NCBI GenBank assembly: GCA_937983015.1
Contig: CALKAK010000018.1
Coordinates: 1-9,348 of the forward strand
Length of the DNA stretch: 9,348 nt
Origin: an uncultured Bacillaceae bacterium
GTDB taxonomy: Bacteria > Bacillota > Bacilli > Bacillales > Caldibacillaceae
Direction of reading: 5' to 3'
Shown here: one piece after another, positions 1 to 5,755 of the stretch
Layout of the letters: every line of letters begins with the position of its first letter
How positions within the stretch are numbered: the first letter of the stretch is position 1
Notes under the pieces: model-generated
The model's database searches: none
Seen by the model: only the letters and a program-made list of their open reading frames with translations
What the model was told of the DNA's origin: nothing
Program-made: the position numbers and the translations under genes

Positions 1-664
1 CCGTGACTCCTTCCTCTTCTACGTATACCGGATCCTGGTTTTCACTTTCTTCTTCAGAATCTTCATTTTCATGATCGGTTTGTTTATTTTCTTCATCCAT
101 AACAGTGAATGTTTCGTCGCTTTCTTCCTCATCATTTTCGAAGCCCGGGCTAACGGCGGAACCGGTGGAGAAATCGAGGAAACATAGTGGCGGGAATAAG
201 ACGCACCACCAATTCGTGCCCGTACCGCCCCCGAGGGTGATTAAAACGGCCTCATACTCACCCGCCGGGTAAAGGAAATTGCCATACAGTTTGGTCGGAA
301 ATGGTACACGGGTAAACTCTACCTTTGCGGTATAGGCCATCCCTTCCGCCTGTAAAACATCTTCCACTATTTGTTCGATATGTTCAATTCGCTCGCTGAT
401 GATTCTCCGTGCGGCATCAATGGATGTTAAATCACGTACCCATTCGGTAATCTCTTCATTCACCGCATTGCGAACTTTATGTTTTACTTCCTGGTCCCGG
501 GGACCGTTACTGTTGGCAAGGATTCGTAAACGAATCGCCTCACCAGGGATGACGGTCACCTCATCGCTTGCGGCAAAACTTTTTGGCATATATAAACTAA
601 AGGCAGTTCCCAAGGTTATATAAAAGAAAAATAGTCCCAGAACAAAAGATTGTATCCGTCTCAT
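1..664 (-). CDS. spoIIR: Stage II sporulation protein R (SpoIIR), 3' end cut by window edge
   Basis: SpoIIR is a secreted forespore protein that signals across the intermembrane space to the SpoIIGA protease, triggering pro-sigma-E processing in the mother cell. I translated 221 codons with no stop before the window edge. Residues 1-32 form a signal peptide: MRR, a hydrophobic stretch, then a cleavage-like SFAA. The family signatures IRLRILANSNGPRDQEVK (about 44-61) and NWWCVLFPPLCFLDF (about 151-165) are clear. After residue 175 there is a very acidic, low-complexity stretch. ATG at 664 is preferred because AAGGGA lies 9 nt upstream; an in-frame ATG at 673 sits directly on that Shine-Dalgarno and is less likely. 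A sigma-F-type promoter lies just upstream. The gene is divergent from ywlC. Identity is certain; the true C-terminus is not visible. Confidence 0.95.
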   Translation of the reverse strand, partial: MRRIQSFVLGLFFFYITLGTAFSLYMPKSFAASDEVTVIPGEAIRLRILANSNGPRDQEVKHKVRNAVNEEITEWVRDLTSIDAARRIISERIEHIEQIVEDVLQAEGMAYTAKVEFTRVPFPTKLYGNFLYPAGEYEAVLITLGGGTGTNWWCVLFPPLCFLDFSTGSAVSPGFENDEEESDETFTVMDEENKQTDHENEDSEEESENQDPVYVEEEGVT

Positions 665-706
665 TCCCCGCATTCCCTTCAAAGAAATAAGTCTTTTCTA
701 GTAAGT

Positions 707-736
707 CATTATGGCCGCAATCTAGCAATCTTAAAC
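707..736 (-). promoter_or_regulatory. Candidate sigma-F promoter of spoIIR
   Basis: Read on the minus strand, GTTTA (736-732) is followed by exactly 15 nt and then GGCCATAATG (716-707). This fits the forespore sigma-F pattern GywTA-N15-GgnrAnAnTw at most positions. The expected start point near 700 would give a leader of about 36 nt before the spoIIR ATG. spoIIR is known in B. subtilis to be transcribed by sigma-F, which makes the match credible. This is a motif match only. Confidence 0.65.
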
Positions 737-791
737 CTCGAGAACGAAAGATTTTTAAATTTCTTGATCGACGCGGAAAGGAAGGGCCGGT

Positions 792-883
792 TGTGGGTAA
801 ACAGGGAAATATAGGTAAAAAGGTCAACTTATGCACAGGATTTATCCACAATAAATGGCAACTTGTCCACATGCTGTGGATAG
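792..883. promoter_or_regulatory. DnaA-box cluster upstream of ywlC
   Basis: Five 9-mers at or within one base of the DnaA box TTATCCACA lie within 92 bp: TTACCCACA (minus, 792-800), TTATGCACA (plus, 829-837), TTATCCACA (plus, 842-850, exact), TTGTCCACA (plus, 863-871) and CTATCCACA (minus, 875-883). The last two face each other with 3 nt between, forming TCCACA-TGC-TGTGGA. A weaker site may lie at 888-896 (minus), and a two-mismatch site lies inside ywlC at 1035-1043. From memory, B. subtilis ywlC is among the genes with a stable DnaA-box cluster upstream and DnaA-responsive expression, so this arrangement appears conserved. The cluster sits 50-140 bp upstream of the ywlC -10 element. It could regulate ywlC, titrate DnaA, or both. 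Confidence 0.85.
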
Positions 884-933
884 TTTTAGTGGATATTTTT
901 TCCTGGGCATAAGGTAAATTGGCGAAAATGCGT

Positions 934-939
934 TATAAT
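934..939 (+). promoter_or_regulatory. Candidate -10 element for ywlC (TATAAT)
   Basis: A perfect TATAAT lies 46 nt upstream of the ywlC start codon, immediately downstream of the DnaA-box cluster. No good -35 box exists at 16-18 bp spacing (AAGGTA at 17 bp), so the promoter may be weak or activator-assisted. Confidence 0.5.
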
Positions 940-984
940 AAATGAATAAAACATCCCGAATTTATAAAAAGAAGGAGAACATCA

Positions 985-2043
985 ATGGAGACGATCGTCT
1001 GGAGAGTGGATAAATCTGTGGAAGACTTATCAACATGTCCACAAATTAAAGAAGCGGCAACGTGGCTAAAGAAAAATGAACTGGTTGCCTTCCCTACAGA
1101 AACCGTCTATGGTCTGGGAGCGAATGCCCTCTGCGATGAAGCGGTGGAAAAAATTTATCGGGCAAAAGGTCGACCTGGGGATAATCCGTTGATCATACAT
1201 ATCGCCAGGAAAGAAGATGTGAAACGATATGTGGCAGAGATCCCGGAAGTTGCTAGACGTTTGATGGATGCTTTCTGGCCGGGTCCCTTAACCATTATTT
1301 TTAAAAAGAAGCCCGGTGTGCTATCGGAAAAGGCTACGGCCGGTCTCGAAACGGTAGGGATCCGCATGCCGGATCACCCGATCGCCCTCGCGATCATCGA
1401 AGCGAGCGGTCTTCCCATCGCCGCACCAAGCGCAAATGTTTCTGGAAAACCGAGCCCGACCCGCTTTGAACATGTATATCAAGATTTAAACGGTAAAATC
1501 GCCGGGATTATCGACGGCGGTCCTACTGGTGTCGGTGTGGAATCCACAGTGATCGACTGTACCGGTTCTGTACCGATCATTTTCCGACCCGGTGGTGTGA
1601 CGAAAGAGGCGCTCGAACGGGTTGCCGGTCCGGTCGAAATCGACCCGGGTGTGATCGGCCAGCAGGAAAAACCGAAATCACCCGGAATGAAATACAAGCA
1701 TTATGCGCCAAATGCCGTGATGTATTTAGTACAGGGAAGTCCGGAATTCTTGCAAGAAAAAGTAGTTGCATTTCAGGATCAAGGTTTGCGTGTAGGCGTG
1801 TTGACGACGGATGAACGAAAGGATTTTTATAAAGCAGATGTTTTAATCAGTGCGGGTAGTTGCACGGACCTGAGAACGGTTGCCCGGCAAATTTTTAACT
1901 GCTTGCGTACCTTTGACAAAATGAATGTCGATGTGATCCTCAGTGAGACCTTTCCCGCAAAAGGCCTTGGGATAGCGATCATGAACCGCCTCGTGAAAGC
2001 GGCTGGATACCGCTTTCTGGTGGAAGGGGATGAAGCACGATAA
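985..2043 (+). CDS. ywlC: L-threonylcarbamoyladenylate synthase (Sua5/YwlC)
   Basis: This enzyme makes threonylcarbamoyl-AMP from threonine, bicarbonate and ATP. That is the first step of the t6A37 modification of ANN-decoding tRNAs, and TsaB/D/E complete it in the cytoplasm. The 352-residue protein is the long Sua5 form. A YrdC domain spans about 20-210, with FPTETVYGLG (36-45), KGRPGDNPLIIH (61-72), FWPGPLT (97-103) and the nucleotide-site segment PSANVSGKPSPT (148-159). The linker SPGMKYKHYAP (222-232) follows, then the C-terminal Sua5 domain (about 236-348). The ATG is fixed by GAAGGAGA about 7 nt upstream. The gene is preceded by a DnaA-box cluster, suggesting a link to replication status. 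A small hairpin (2047-2065) follows the stop codon but has no adjacent T-run, so read-through into mntP is likely. No defects are seen. Confidence 0.97.
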   Translation: METIVWRVDKSVEDLSTCPQIKEAATWLKKNELVAFPTETVYGLGANALCDEAVEKIYRAKGRPGDNPLIIHIARKEDVKRYVAEIPEVARRLMDAFWPGPLTIIFKKKPGVLSEKATAGLETVGIRMPDHPIALAIIEASGLPIAAPSANVSGKPSPTRFEHVYQDLNGKIAGIIDGGPTGVGVESTVIDCTGSVPIIFRPGGVTKEALERVAGPVEIDPGVIGQQEKPKSPGMKYKHYAPNAVMYLVQGSPEFLQEKVVAFQDQGLRVGVLTTDERKDFYKADVLISAGSCTDLRTVARQIFNCLRTFDKMNVDVILSETFPAKGLGIAIMNRLVKAAGYRFLVEGDEAR

Positions 2044-2160
2044 CGAAGCGACGGAAAAAGTCGCTCACTACATTTCCCGATTTTTTCTTCTAAACCCCCG
2101 AACTGGCGCATATGTTAAAGAGAGCCCGTCCACAATCGCCGGATGTTTGGGGGGATCCAT

Positions 2161-2706
2161 TTGCATGGTCTACACGAATTGTACTCCCTTTCCTTGATGG
2201 CATTTGCGGTAGGAATGGACGCTTTTTCTGTCAGCCTGGGCATCGGCATGAACCGCTTACGTTTACGCCGGATCTTCCAACTCGGTCTGACGGTCGGCCT
2301 TTTCCATATATTGATGCCGCTTGCGGGGAGTATCTTTGGTAAATTTCTTTCGGAACACCTCGGGGCTTTGGCGGCCTATTCTGGAGGTGTTTTGCTCGTT
2401 TTCATCGGCATTCAGATGGTTTTATCCAGCTTCAAACAGGAGAAAACGAGTCACATTCCCCATGGCCTGGGGGTCCTCTTTTTTGCCCTTTCAGTCAGTC
2501 TGGATAGCTTTACGCTCGGTTTAACCCTCGGTATTTTTGAAGCGAAAATGGTAACCGCCCTCGTCTTATTCGGTTTATTCGCTACGGGTTTGAGCTGGCT
2601 GGGACTTTTATTGGGGCGGAAAATGCAGCGCTTTTTCGGTAATTATAGTGAGGCATTGGGCGGATCCATTTTGTTTTTTTTCGGTCTCAAATTACTGTTT
2701 TCCTGA
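2161..2706 (+). CDS. mntP: Manganese efflux pump MntP
   Basis: MntP is a small membrane exporter that protects against Mn2+ excess. The 181-residue product has six predicted membrane segments arranged as two DUF204 repeats. Each half carries the conserved acidic motif in a helix: GMDAFSVSLG (D20) and VSLDSFTLGL (D115), the residues implicated in Mn2+ transport. Start choice: the TTG at 2161 has a GGGGGGA Shine-Dalgarno-like run (2149-2155) 5 nt upstream and gives the usual short N-terminus. The in-frame ATG at 2143, which would add 6 residues, has no purine-rich site before it. B. subtilis has the orthologue ywlD in the same place. I see no yybP-ykoY Mn riboswitch in the 117 nt after ywlC, so expression probably depends on read-through from ywlC. 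The product call is firm; the start is moderately sure. Confidence 0.93.
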   Translation: MHGLHELYSLSLMAFAVGMDAFSVSLGIGMNRLRLRRIFQLGLTVGLFHILMPLAGSIFGKFLSEHLGALAAYSGGVLLVFIGIQMVLSSFKQEKTSHIPHGLGVLFFALSVSLDSFTLGLTLGIFEAKMVTALVLFGLFATGLSWLGLLLGRKMQRFFGNYSEALGGSILFFFGLKLLFS

Positions 2707-2833
2707 TTACTATAATTGTAAAATGATGCGAGCCATCGCTAGGCCTCTTTTGACGGAAATATTCCCTTGAGGGATCGGCCAAAAATGAAATTGTTAGAAT
2801 TTGGTGATGCTTTAATATTCTAAAAAAATTGTT

Positions 2834-2839
2834 TATAAT
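2834..2839 (+). promoter_or_regulatory. Candidate -10 element for ywlE (TATAAT)
   Basis: A perfect TATAAT lies 19 nt upstream of the ywlE start in the 151-bp gap after mntP. The sequence 17 bp upstream (TTTAAT, 2811-2816) is a poor -35. The gap is AT-rich and holds no convincing terminator, so ywlE may have both read-through and its own transcription. A second TATAAT (2711-2716), just after mntP, lacks a -35 box. Confidence 0.45.
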
Positions 2840-2857
2840 GAAAGAAAGGACGGAAGT

Positions 2858-3301
2858 ATGATGATAAAAGTCTTGTTCGTTTGCAGCGGAAATACGTGTC
2901 GTAGCCCGATGGCCGAGGCGATTCTTGTGAGTAAAAACATCAAAGGTGTCGAAGTGCGTTCTGCCGGGTTATTCGCCATCGATGGAGCAAGCCTTTCTCC
3001 GCAGGCCAAACAAGTTTTAGAGGAAGAAAAGATCCCGTTTCAGCATCAGGCGAAATTGTTGCGAACTGAGGATGTGGAGTGGGCGGATTTGATCTTGACG
3101 ATGACAGAACAACACAAAAATTATCTCCAAGATCTGTATCCTGATGCGGCGCAAAAGGTATACACATTAAAGGAATATGCCGGTGAACCGGATCCGGATA
3201 TCGCGGACCCTTTTGGCGGCCCTGTCTCGCTATACAAGCAAACGTTTCACGAACTGCGAACTTTGATCGACCGGATCGTAAAAAAAATAAATACCGGTTA
3301 A
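2858..3301 (+). CDS. ywlE: Protein-arginine-phosphatase YwlE (LMW-PTP fold)
   Basis: YwlE removes phosphate from phosphoarginine on proteins, opposing the McsB arginine kinase of the CtsR/ClpC quality-control system. The 147-residue protein has the low-molecular-weight phosphatase P-loop CSGNTCRS: nucleophile C9, phosphate-binding R15, and T13 at the position that in B. subtilis YwlE (Thr11) favours phosphoarginine over phosphotyrosine. The general acid is D117 in DPFGG, and the C-terminal family motif SLYKQTFHEL follows. T13 supports arginine rather than tyrosine specificity. GAAAGGACGGAAG lies before the tandem ATGATG; the second ATG (2861) would serve equally well and align better with shorter homologues. 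The chemotaxis receptor gene begins 26 nt after the stop, so the two are probably co-transcribed. Confidence 0.94.
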   Translation: MMIKVLFVCSGNTCRSPMAEAILVSKNIKGVEVRSAGLFAIDGASLSPQAKQVLEEEKIPFQHQAKLLRTEDVEWADLILTMTEQHKNYLQDLYPDAAQKVYTLKEYAGEPDPDIADPFGGPVSLYKQTFHELRTLIDRIVKKINTG

Positions 3302-3327
3302 CGGAATAAACGGAGGGGGGAACCGGG

Positions 3328-4632
3328 ATGGCTCGCAAAAAATGGAGATTTCGTTTCAGCATCCGCATGAAATTAGCTCTTCTCACACTCACGGTCGCGA
3401 TCATTACATACACGACAAGCGCTTTTTTTATTTTTGTCGTCCATCCTTATCTGTTCGGAGACAGGCTGCCGATGGTCGTTTCGATCATCATCGTCTTGAG
3501 CGAAGGAATCCTCTGGTCGGGGATTCTCGCGTTTGTTGGTGCTCCGATCCTCACCAATCGAATCAGAAGGCTGGAAGAGGCTACCAAGAAAGTAGCTGCA
3601 GGTGATATGCGTCAGAAAGTGGAACCGGGGAAATCGGACGATGAAATCCGCGCCCTCGGTATCGCCTTTAACCAACTAGTCGACAATTTCTGTGCGATTA
3701 TCCGCTCCATCGAAGAAAATTTCCGTAAAACGTCCGAGCAGGTGAAGATAATTTCGGAAAAATCGATGGAGGCTTCCGAACGGGCGGATGGCATCGCAAG
3801 CACGGTGGAAGAAATCGCCAGGGGAGCGGAACAAACGGCCGTTTTAGTACAGGAGACCGCCGAGGCATTGGGGAAATTGACGGCAATTGCCGAAAATGTC
3901 CAGGAAAACGCCAAAAATTCCGAAGCGATCGCCGCTGAGATGAAGAACAAAATCGCGGATAGTAAAGACATCTTGTCTTCCCTTATTCGGGGGATTGAAA
4001 ACGTTGCCACAGGAAGCGGCCATTCATTGGCGGCCGTCAACCGTCTCCAGGAAAACGCCCATGAAATCGAAAAGATCATCCAAATGGTGGGGGATATCGC
4101 CAACCAGACGAATTTGCTCGCTTTAAACGCTTCCATCGAGGCGGCCCGTGCGGGTGAATACGGGCTCGGTTTTGCCGTGGTCGCAGATGAGATCAGAAAA
4201 CTCGCTGATGAAAGCGCCCGGGCTGTCGAAAGTATCGCGAAATTGATCGGCAACATGCAGAACGATGTGGCAACGGTCGTTGAGCAGATTACAGAACAGG
4301 TCGATACCGTAAACGAAGAAGCCAATAAGGTGAGCACGGCGAACGAGAGCCTTGATGCCGTTACCCGCGTCGTTAATCAAATGTTCACATCCGTGCAAAC
4401 GATCTCGCAATTGATCGATGAGCAGCTCGAAATGATTAAAAACACCGCATTACAATCCCAGGAAGTATCGGCAATCGCCGAGGAAACTTCTGCGGCAACA
4501 GAAGAGGTATCCGCATCCACGACCGAACAACAACATTCCATTGACCAGGTCGAAAAACTGATCCAGGAACTGCAAAAAGATGCGGAGGCTTTAAATAATA
4601 CGATTAGCCATTTCAAATTGCAAGCATCATAA
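3328..4632 (+). CDS. Methyl-accepting chemotaxis protein with HAMP domain and no extracellular sensor
   Basis: This is a membrane chemoreceptor that would signal through CheW/CheA to the flagellar motor. The 434-residue protein has a basic N-terminus, TM1 (about 14-37), an outer loop of only about 10 residues, TM2 (about 48-72), a HAMP domain (about 73-125, with GAPILTNRIRRLEEA and DDEIRALGIAFN), then a long coiled-coil signalling domain. The conserved hairpin tip lies at about 256-296, with key motifs QTNLLALNASIEAARAGE and GFAVVADEIRKLADES. Glu/Gln-rich stretches near 160-180 and 385-405 are plausible methylation helices. No dCache, sCache, 4HB or PAS domain fits in this length, so it presumably senses a membrane, HAMP-level or cytoplasmic cue. 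The Shine-Dalgarno GGAGGGGGG precedes the ATG. The gene follows ywlE closely and sits where B. subtilis has rpiB. I cannot assign a ligand or a gene symbol. Confidence 0.93.
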   Translation: MARKKWRFRFSIRMKLALLTLTVAIITYTTSAFFIFVVHPYLFGDRLPMVVSIIIVLSEGILWSGILAFVGAPILTNRIRRLEEATKKVAAGDMRQKVEPGKSDDEIRALGIAFNQLVDNFCAIIRSIEENFRKTSEQVKIISEKSMEASERADGIASTVEEIARGAEQTAVLVQETAEALGKLTAIAENVQENAKNSEAIAAEMKNKIADSKDILSSLIRGIENVATGSGHSLAAVNRLQENAHEIEKIIQMVGDIANQTNLLALNASIEAARAGEYGLGFAVVADEIRKLADESARAVESIAKLIGNMQNDVATVVEQITEQVDTVNEEANKVSTANESLDAVTRVVNQMFTSVQTISQLIDEQLEMIKNTALQSQEVSAIAEETSAATEEVSASTTEQQHSIDQVEKLIQELQKDAEALNNTISHFKLQAS

Positions 4633-4681
4633 ATAAAAGTTTTATACTTAAAATTTCAGGAATGCTGAAAGAAACATCATC

Positions 4682-4703
4682 TCATGATATATATAGATCA
4701 TGA
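4682..4703. repeat. Inverted repeat upstream of ywlG
   Basis: TCATGAT (4682-4688) and ATCATGA (4697-4703) form a perfect 7-bp inverted repeat around an 8-nt AT-rich centre, 41 nt before the ywlG start. No T-run follows, so it is not an intrinsic terminator. The centre contains a TATATA (4688-4693) placed 17 bp after CTGAAA (4665-4670), a weak promoter candidate that the repeat would overlap. Confidence 0.4.
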
Positions 4704-4743
4704 AGGTATCGCGATGGTTTGACTTTAGAAAGCAGGTGAGACT

Positions 4744-5313
4744 GTGGAGCAAGAGTTACAAATTTGGCGCGATCAGCTGCGGAAAATTCTGGCCGATTTC
4801 CGCGCGCATATCGATAAAAAACGGCAGGGATTGATGGTCATCGGTTGTTCGACATCGGAAGTCGCCGGTAAAAAAATCGGTACGAGCGGTTCTTTGGAGA
4901 TCGCCAGTATGATTTTTGAAGAACTGATCGCCTTCCATAAGGAAACGGGGGTCGAGCTCGCCTTTCAATGTTGTGAGCATTTAAACCGGGCCCTTGTGGT
5001 GGAACGCCGGGTGATGGAACGGTACGGTTTCGAAGAAGTGACCGTAATCCCCGTACGGGATGCCGGCGGAGCGATGGCAACAGTGGCCTACCGGAAGATG
5101 GATGAGCCTGTTGTCGTTGAAAGGATCCAGGCTGACTACGGCATCGATATCGGGGATACGTTGATCGGTATGCATTTAAAACCGGTCGTTGTTCCGGTTC
5201 GTGTATCGCTCAAACATATCGGTGCGGCCCACGTGACACTGGCGAAGAGACGGCCGAAACTGATCGGCGGGGAACGCGCGGTATACCGCCTGGATCAGGT
5301 AACCGAATCATGA
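4744..5313 (+). CDS. ywlG: UPF0340 family protein YwlG (TIGR01440)
   Basis: This is a conserved Firmicutes protein of unknown biochemical function. The 189-residue product matches the family along its whole length: GCSTSEVAGKKIG (about 34-46), the FQCCEHLNRALVVER segment (about 77-91), VIPVRDAGGAMATVAY (about 101-116), GDTLIGMHLKPVVVPVR (about 137-153) and a C-terminal RPKLIGGERAVY. The paired cysteines and adjacent histidine in QCCEHLN are striking and could bind a metal or act in catalysis, but that is inference. No signal peptide or membrane segment is seen, so it is probably cytosolic. The start is GTG, supported by AGGTGA 4 nt upstream (4734-4739). It lies 111 nt after the chemoreceptor gene and ends 7 nt before a strong terminator, closing the transcription unit that starts at ywlC or ywlE. 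Its conserved position beside glyA hints at a metabolic role. Confidence 0.9.
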   Translation: MEQELQIWRDQLRKILADFRAHIDKKRQGLMVIGCSTSEVAGKKIGTSGSLEIASMIFEELIAFHKETGVELAFQCCEHLNRALVVERRVMERYGFEEVTVIPVRDAGGAMATVAYRKMDEPVVVERIQADYGIDIGDTLIGMHLKPVVVPVRVSLKHIGAAHVTLAKRRPKLIGGERAVYRLDQVTES

Positions 5314-5319
5314 ACGAAA

Positions 5320-5359
5320 ACAGGCCATTTCTTCATGCGGAGGAATGGCCTGTGTTTTT
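5320..5359 (+). terminator. Intrinsic terminator after ywlG
   Basis: ACAGGCCATT (5320-5329) pairs perfectly with AATGGCCTGT (5344-5353). The stem can extend inward by five more pairs, including G-U pairs, to an ATGC tetraloop. A TTTTT run (5355-5359) follows. It lies 7 nt after the ywlG stop codon. Confidence 0.92.
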
Positions 5360-5708
5360 GAAACCGGAACGTTTGAACGTATCGATCGAAGGATCACAAT
5401 TGAAGGGGGAATGAATGGCAGGTTTTTTGCGTTTTTTAATAGATCTTTCGCGGTTTTTTAATAACTTGCGGAGTATTAAGAAAAAGTTTTGCAAGGGTAT
5501 GAATCATTTCGCGATTTAATTTTTTTATTGCGGTATCACCCCCCTTTCTTTTGCTAAAAAACAAGCAACTTCCGCTAATTTTCGTGTTTAATGTACGCCA
5601 TCTCCGCAAAACCCTTGTTTAATTCGTATTTATAAAAAAGAGATTCGTAGTAAACATTTTTTTAGACACCGCTATTTCTTTTCTTTATCTCCATACGTGA
5701 AACCATGG
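5360..5708. other. AT-rich non-coding gap before glyA
   Basis: About 350 bp contain no gene that I can identify confidently. It holds a direct repeat GAACGT (5367-5372, 5375-5380), a possible 34-codon ORF (5415-5519), a TTTTTTAATA direct repeat (5432-5441 and 5454-5463, 22 bp apart), and three same-direction TTCGT motifs at 5581, 5623 and 5644 (42 and 21 bp apart). I see no recognisable riboswitch or T-box. The gap is long compared with the others upstream. Confidence 0.5.
5415..5519 (+). CDS. Possible small ORF of 34 codons, unknown
   Basis: An ATG at 5415 preceded by AAGGGGGA (5403-5410, about 5 nt upstream) opens 34 codons ending in TAA. The predicted peptide begins MAGFLRFLIDLSRFF and continues with basic residues (SIKKKF). 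It could form an amphipathic, positively charged helix of the type seen in small membrane-associated peptides. Against it: the region is T-rich, so Phe/Leu codons arise easily by chance, no convincing promoter precedes it, and I do not recognise the peptide. It starts about 55 nt after the ywlG terminator. Treat as a hypothesis. Confidence 0.22.
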   Translation: MAGFLRFLIDLSRFFNNLRSIKKKFCKGMNHFAI

Positions 5709-5714
5709 TAAAAT
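5706..5714 (+). promoter_or_regulatory. Candidate extended -10 promoter of glyA
   Basis: TGGTAAAAT matches an extended -10 (TGn plus TAAAAT, 5709-5714). No good -35 is visible at 17 bp (TATCTC, 5686-5691), as is common when an extended -10 is present. The expected start near 5721 gives a leader of about 35 nt. Confidence 0.55.
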
Positions 5715-5755
5715 GAAAATTACGAAAAAAAAGAACGTAAGAGGGGTTGATCCTG

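Noticed and set aside
597..872. 91-codon minus-strand ORF spanning the spoIIR start and the DnaA-box region
   Set aside because: It overlaps the spoIIR N-terminus in another frame, has no recognisable motif and covers the regulatory region; it is a chance ORF.
2047..2065. AGCGAC / GTCGCT hairpin after ywlC as a terminator
   Set aside because: Only a 6-bp stem, and the nearest T-run begins about 15 nt downstream, so it does not fit an intrinsic terminator.
2112..2342. 76-codon plus-strand ORF overlapping mntP
   Set aside because: Out of frame with mntP, no family motif, poor ribosome binding site; a shadow.
3612..4337. 241-codon minus-strand ORF inside the chemoreceptor gene
   Set aside because: Long only because of the codon composition of the coiled-coil gene on the other strand (Ser/Ala/Phe-rich antisense product); the sense strand has unmistakable MCP motifs.
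5361..5746. Riboswitch or T-box leader for glyA
   Set aside because: No T-box sequence, no glycine, THF or purine aptamer features recognised, and the likely glyA promoter at 5706 leaves a leader of only about 35 nt.
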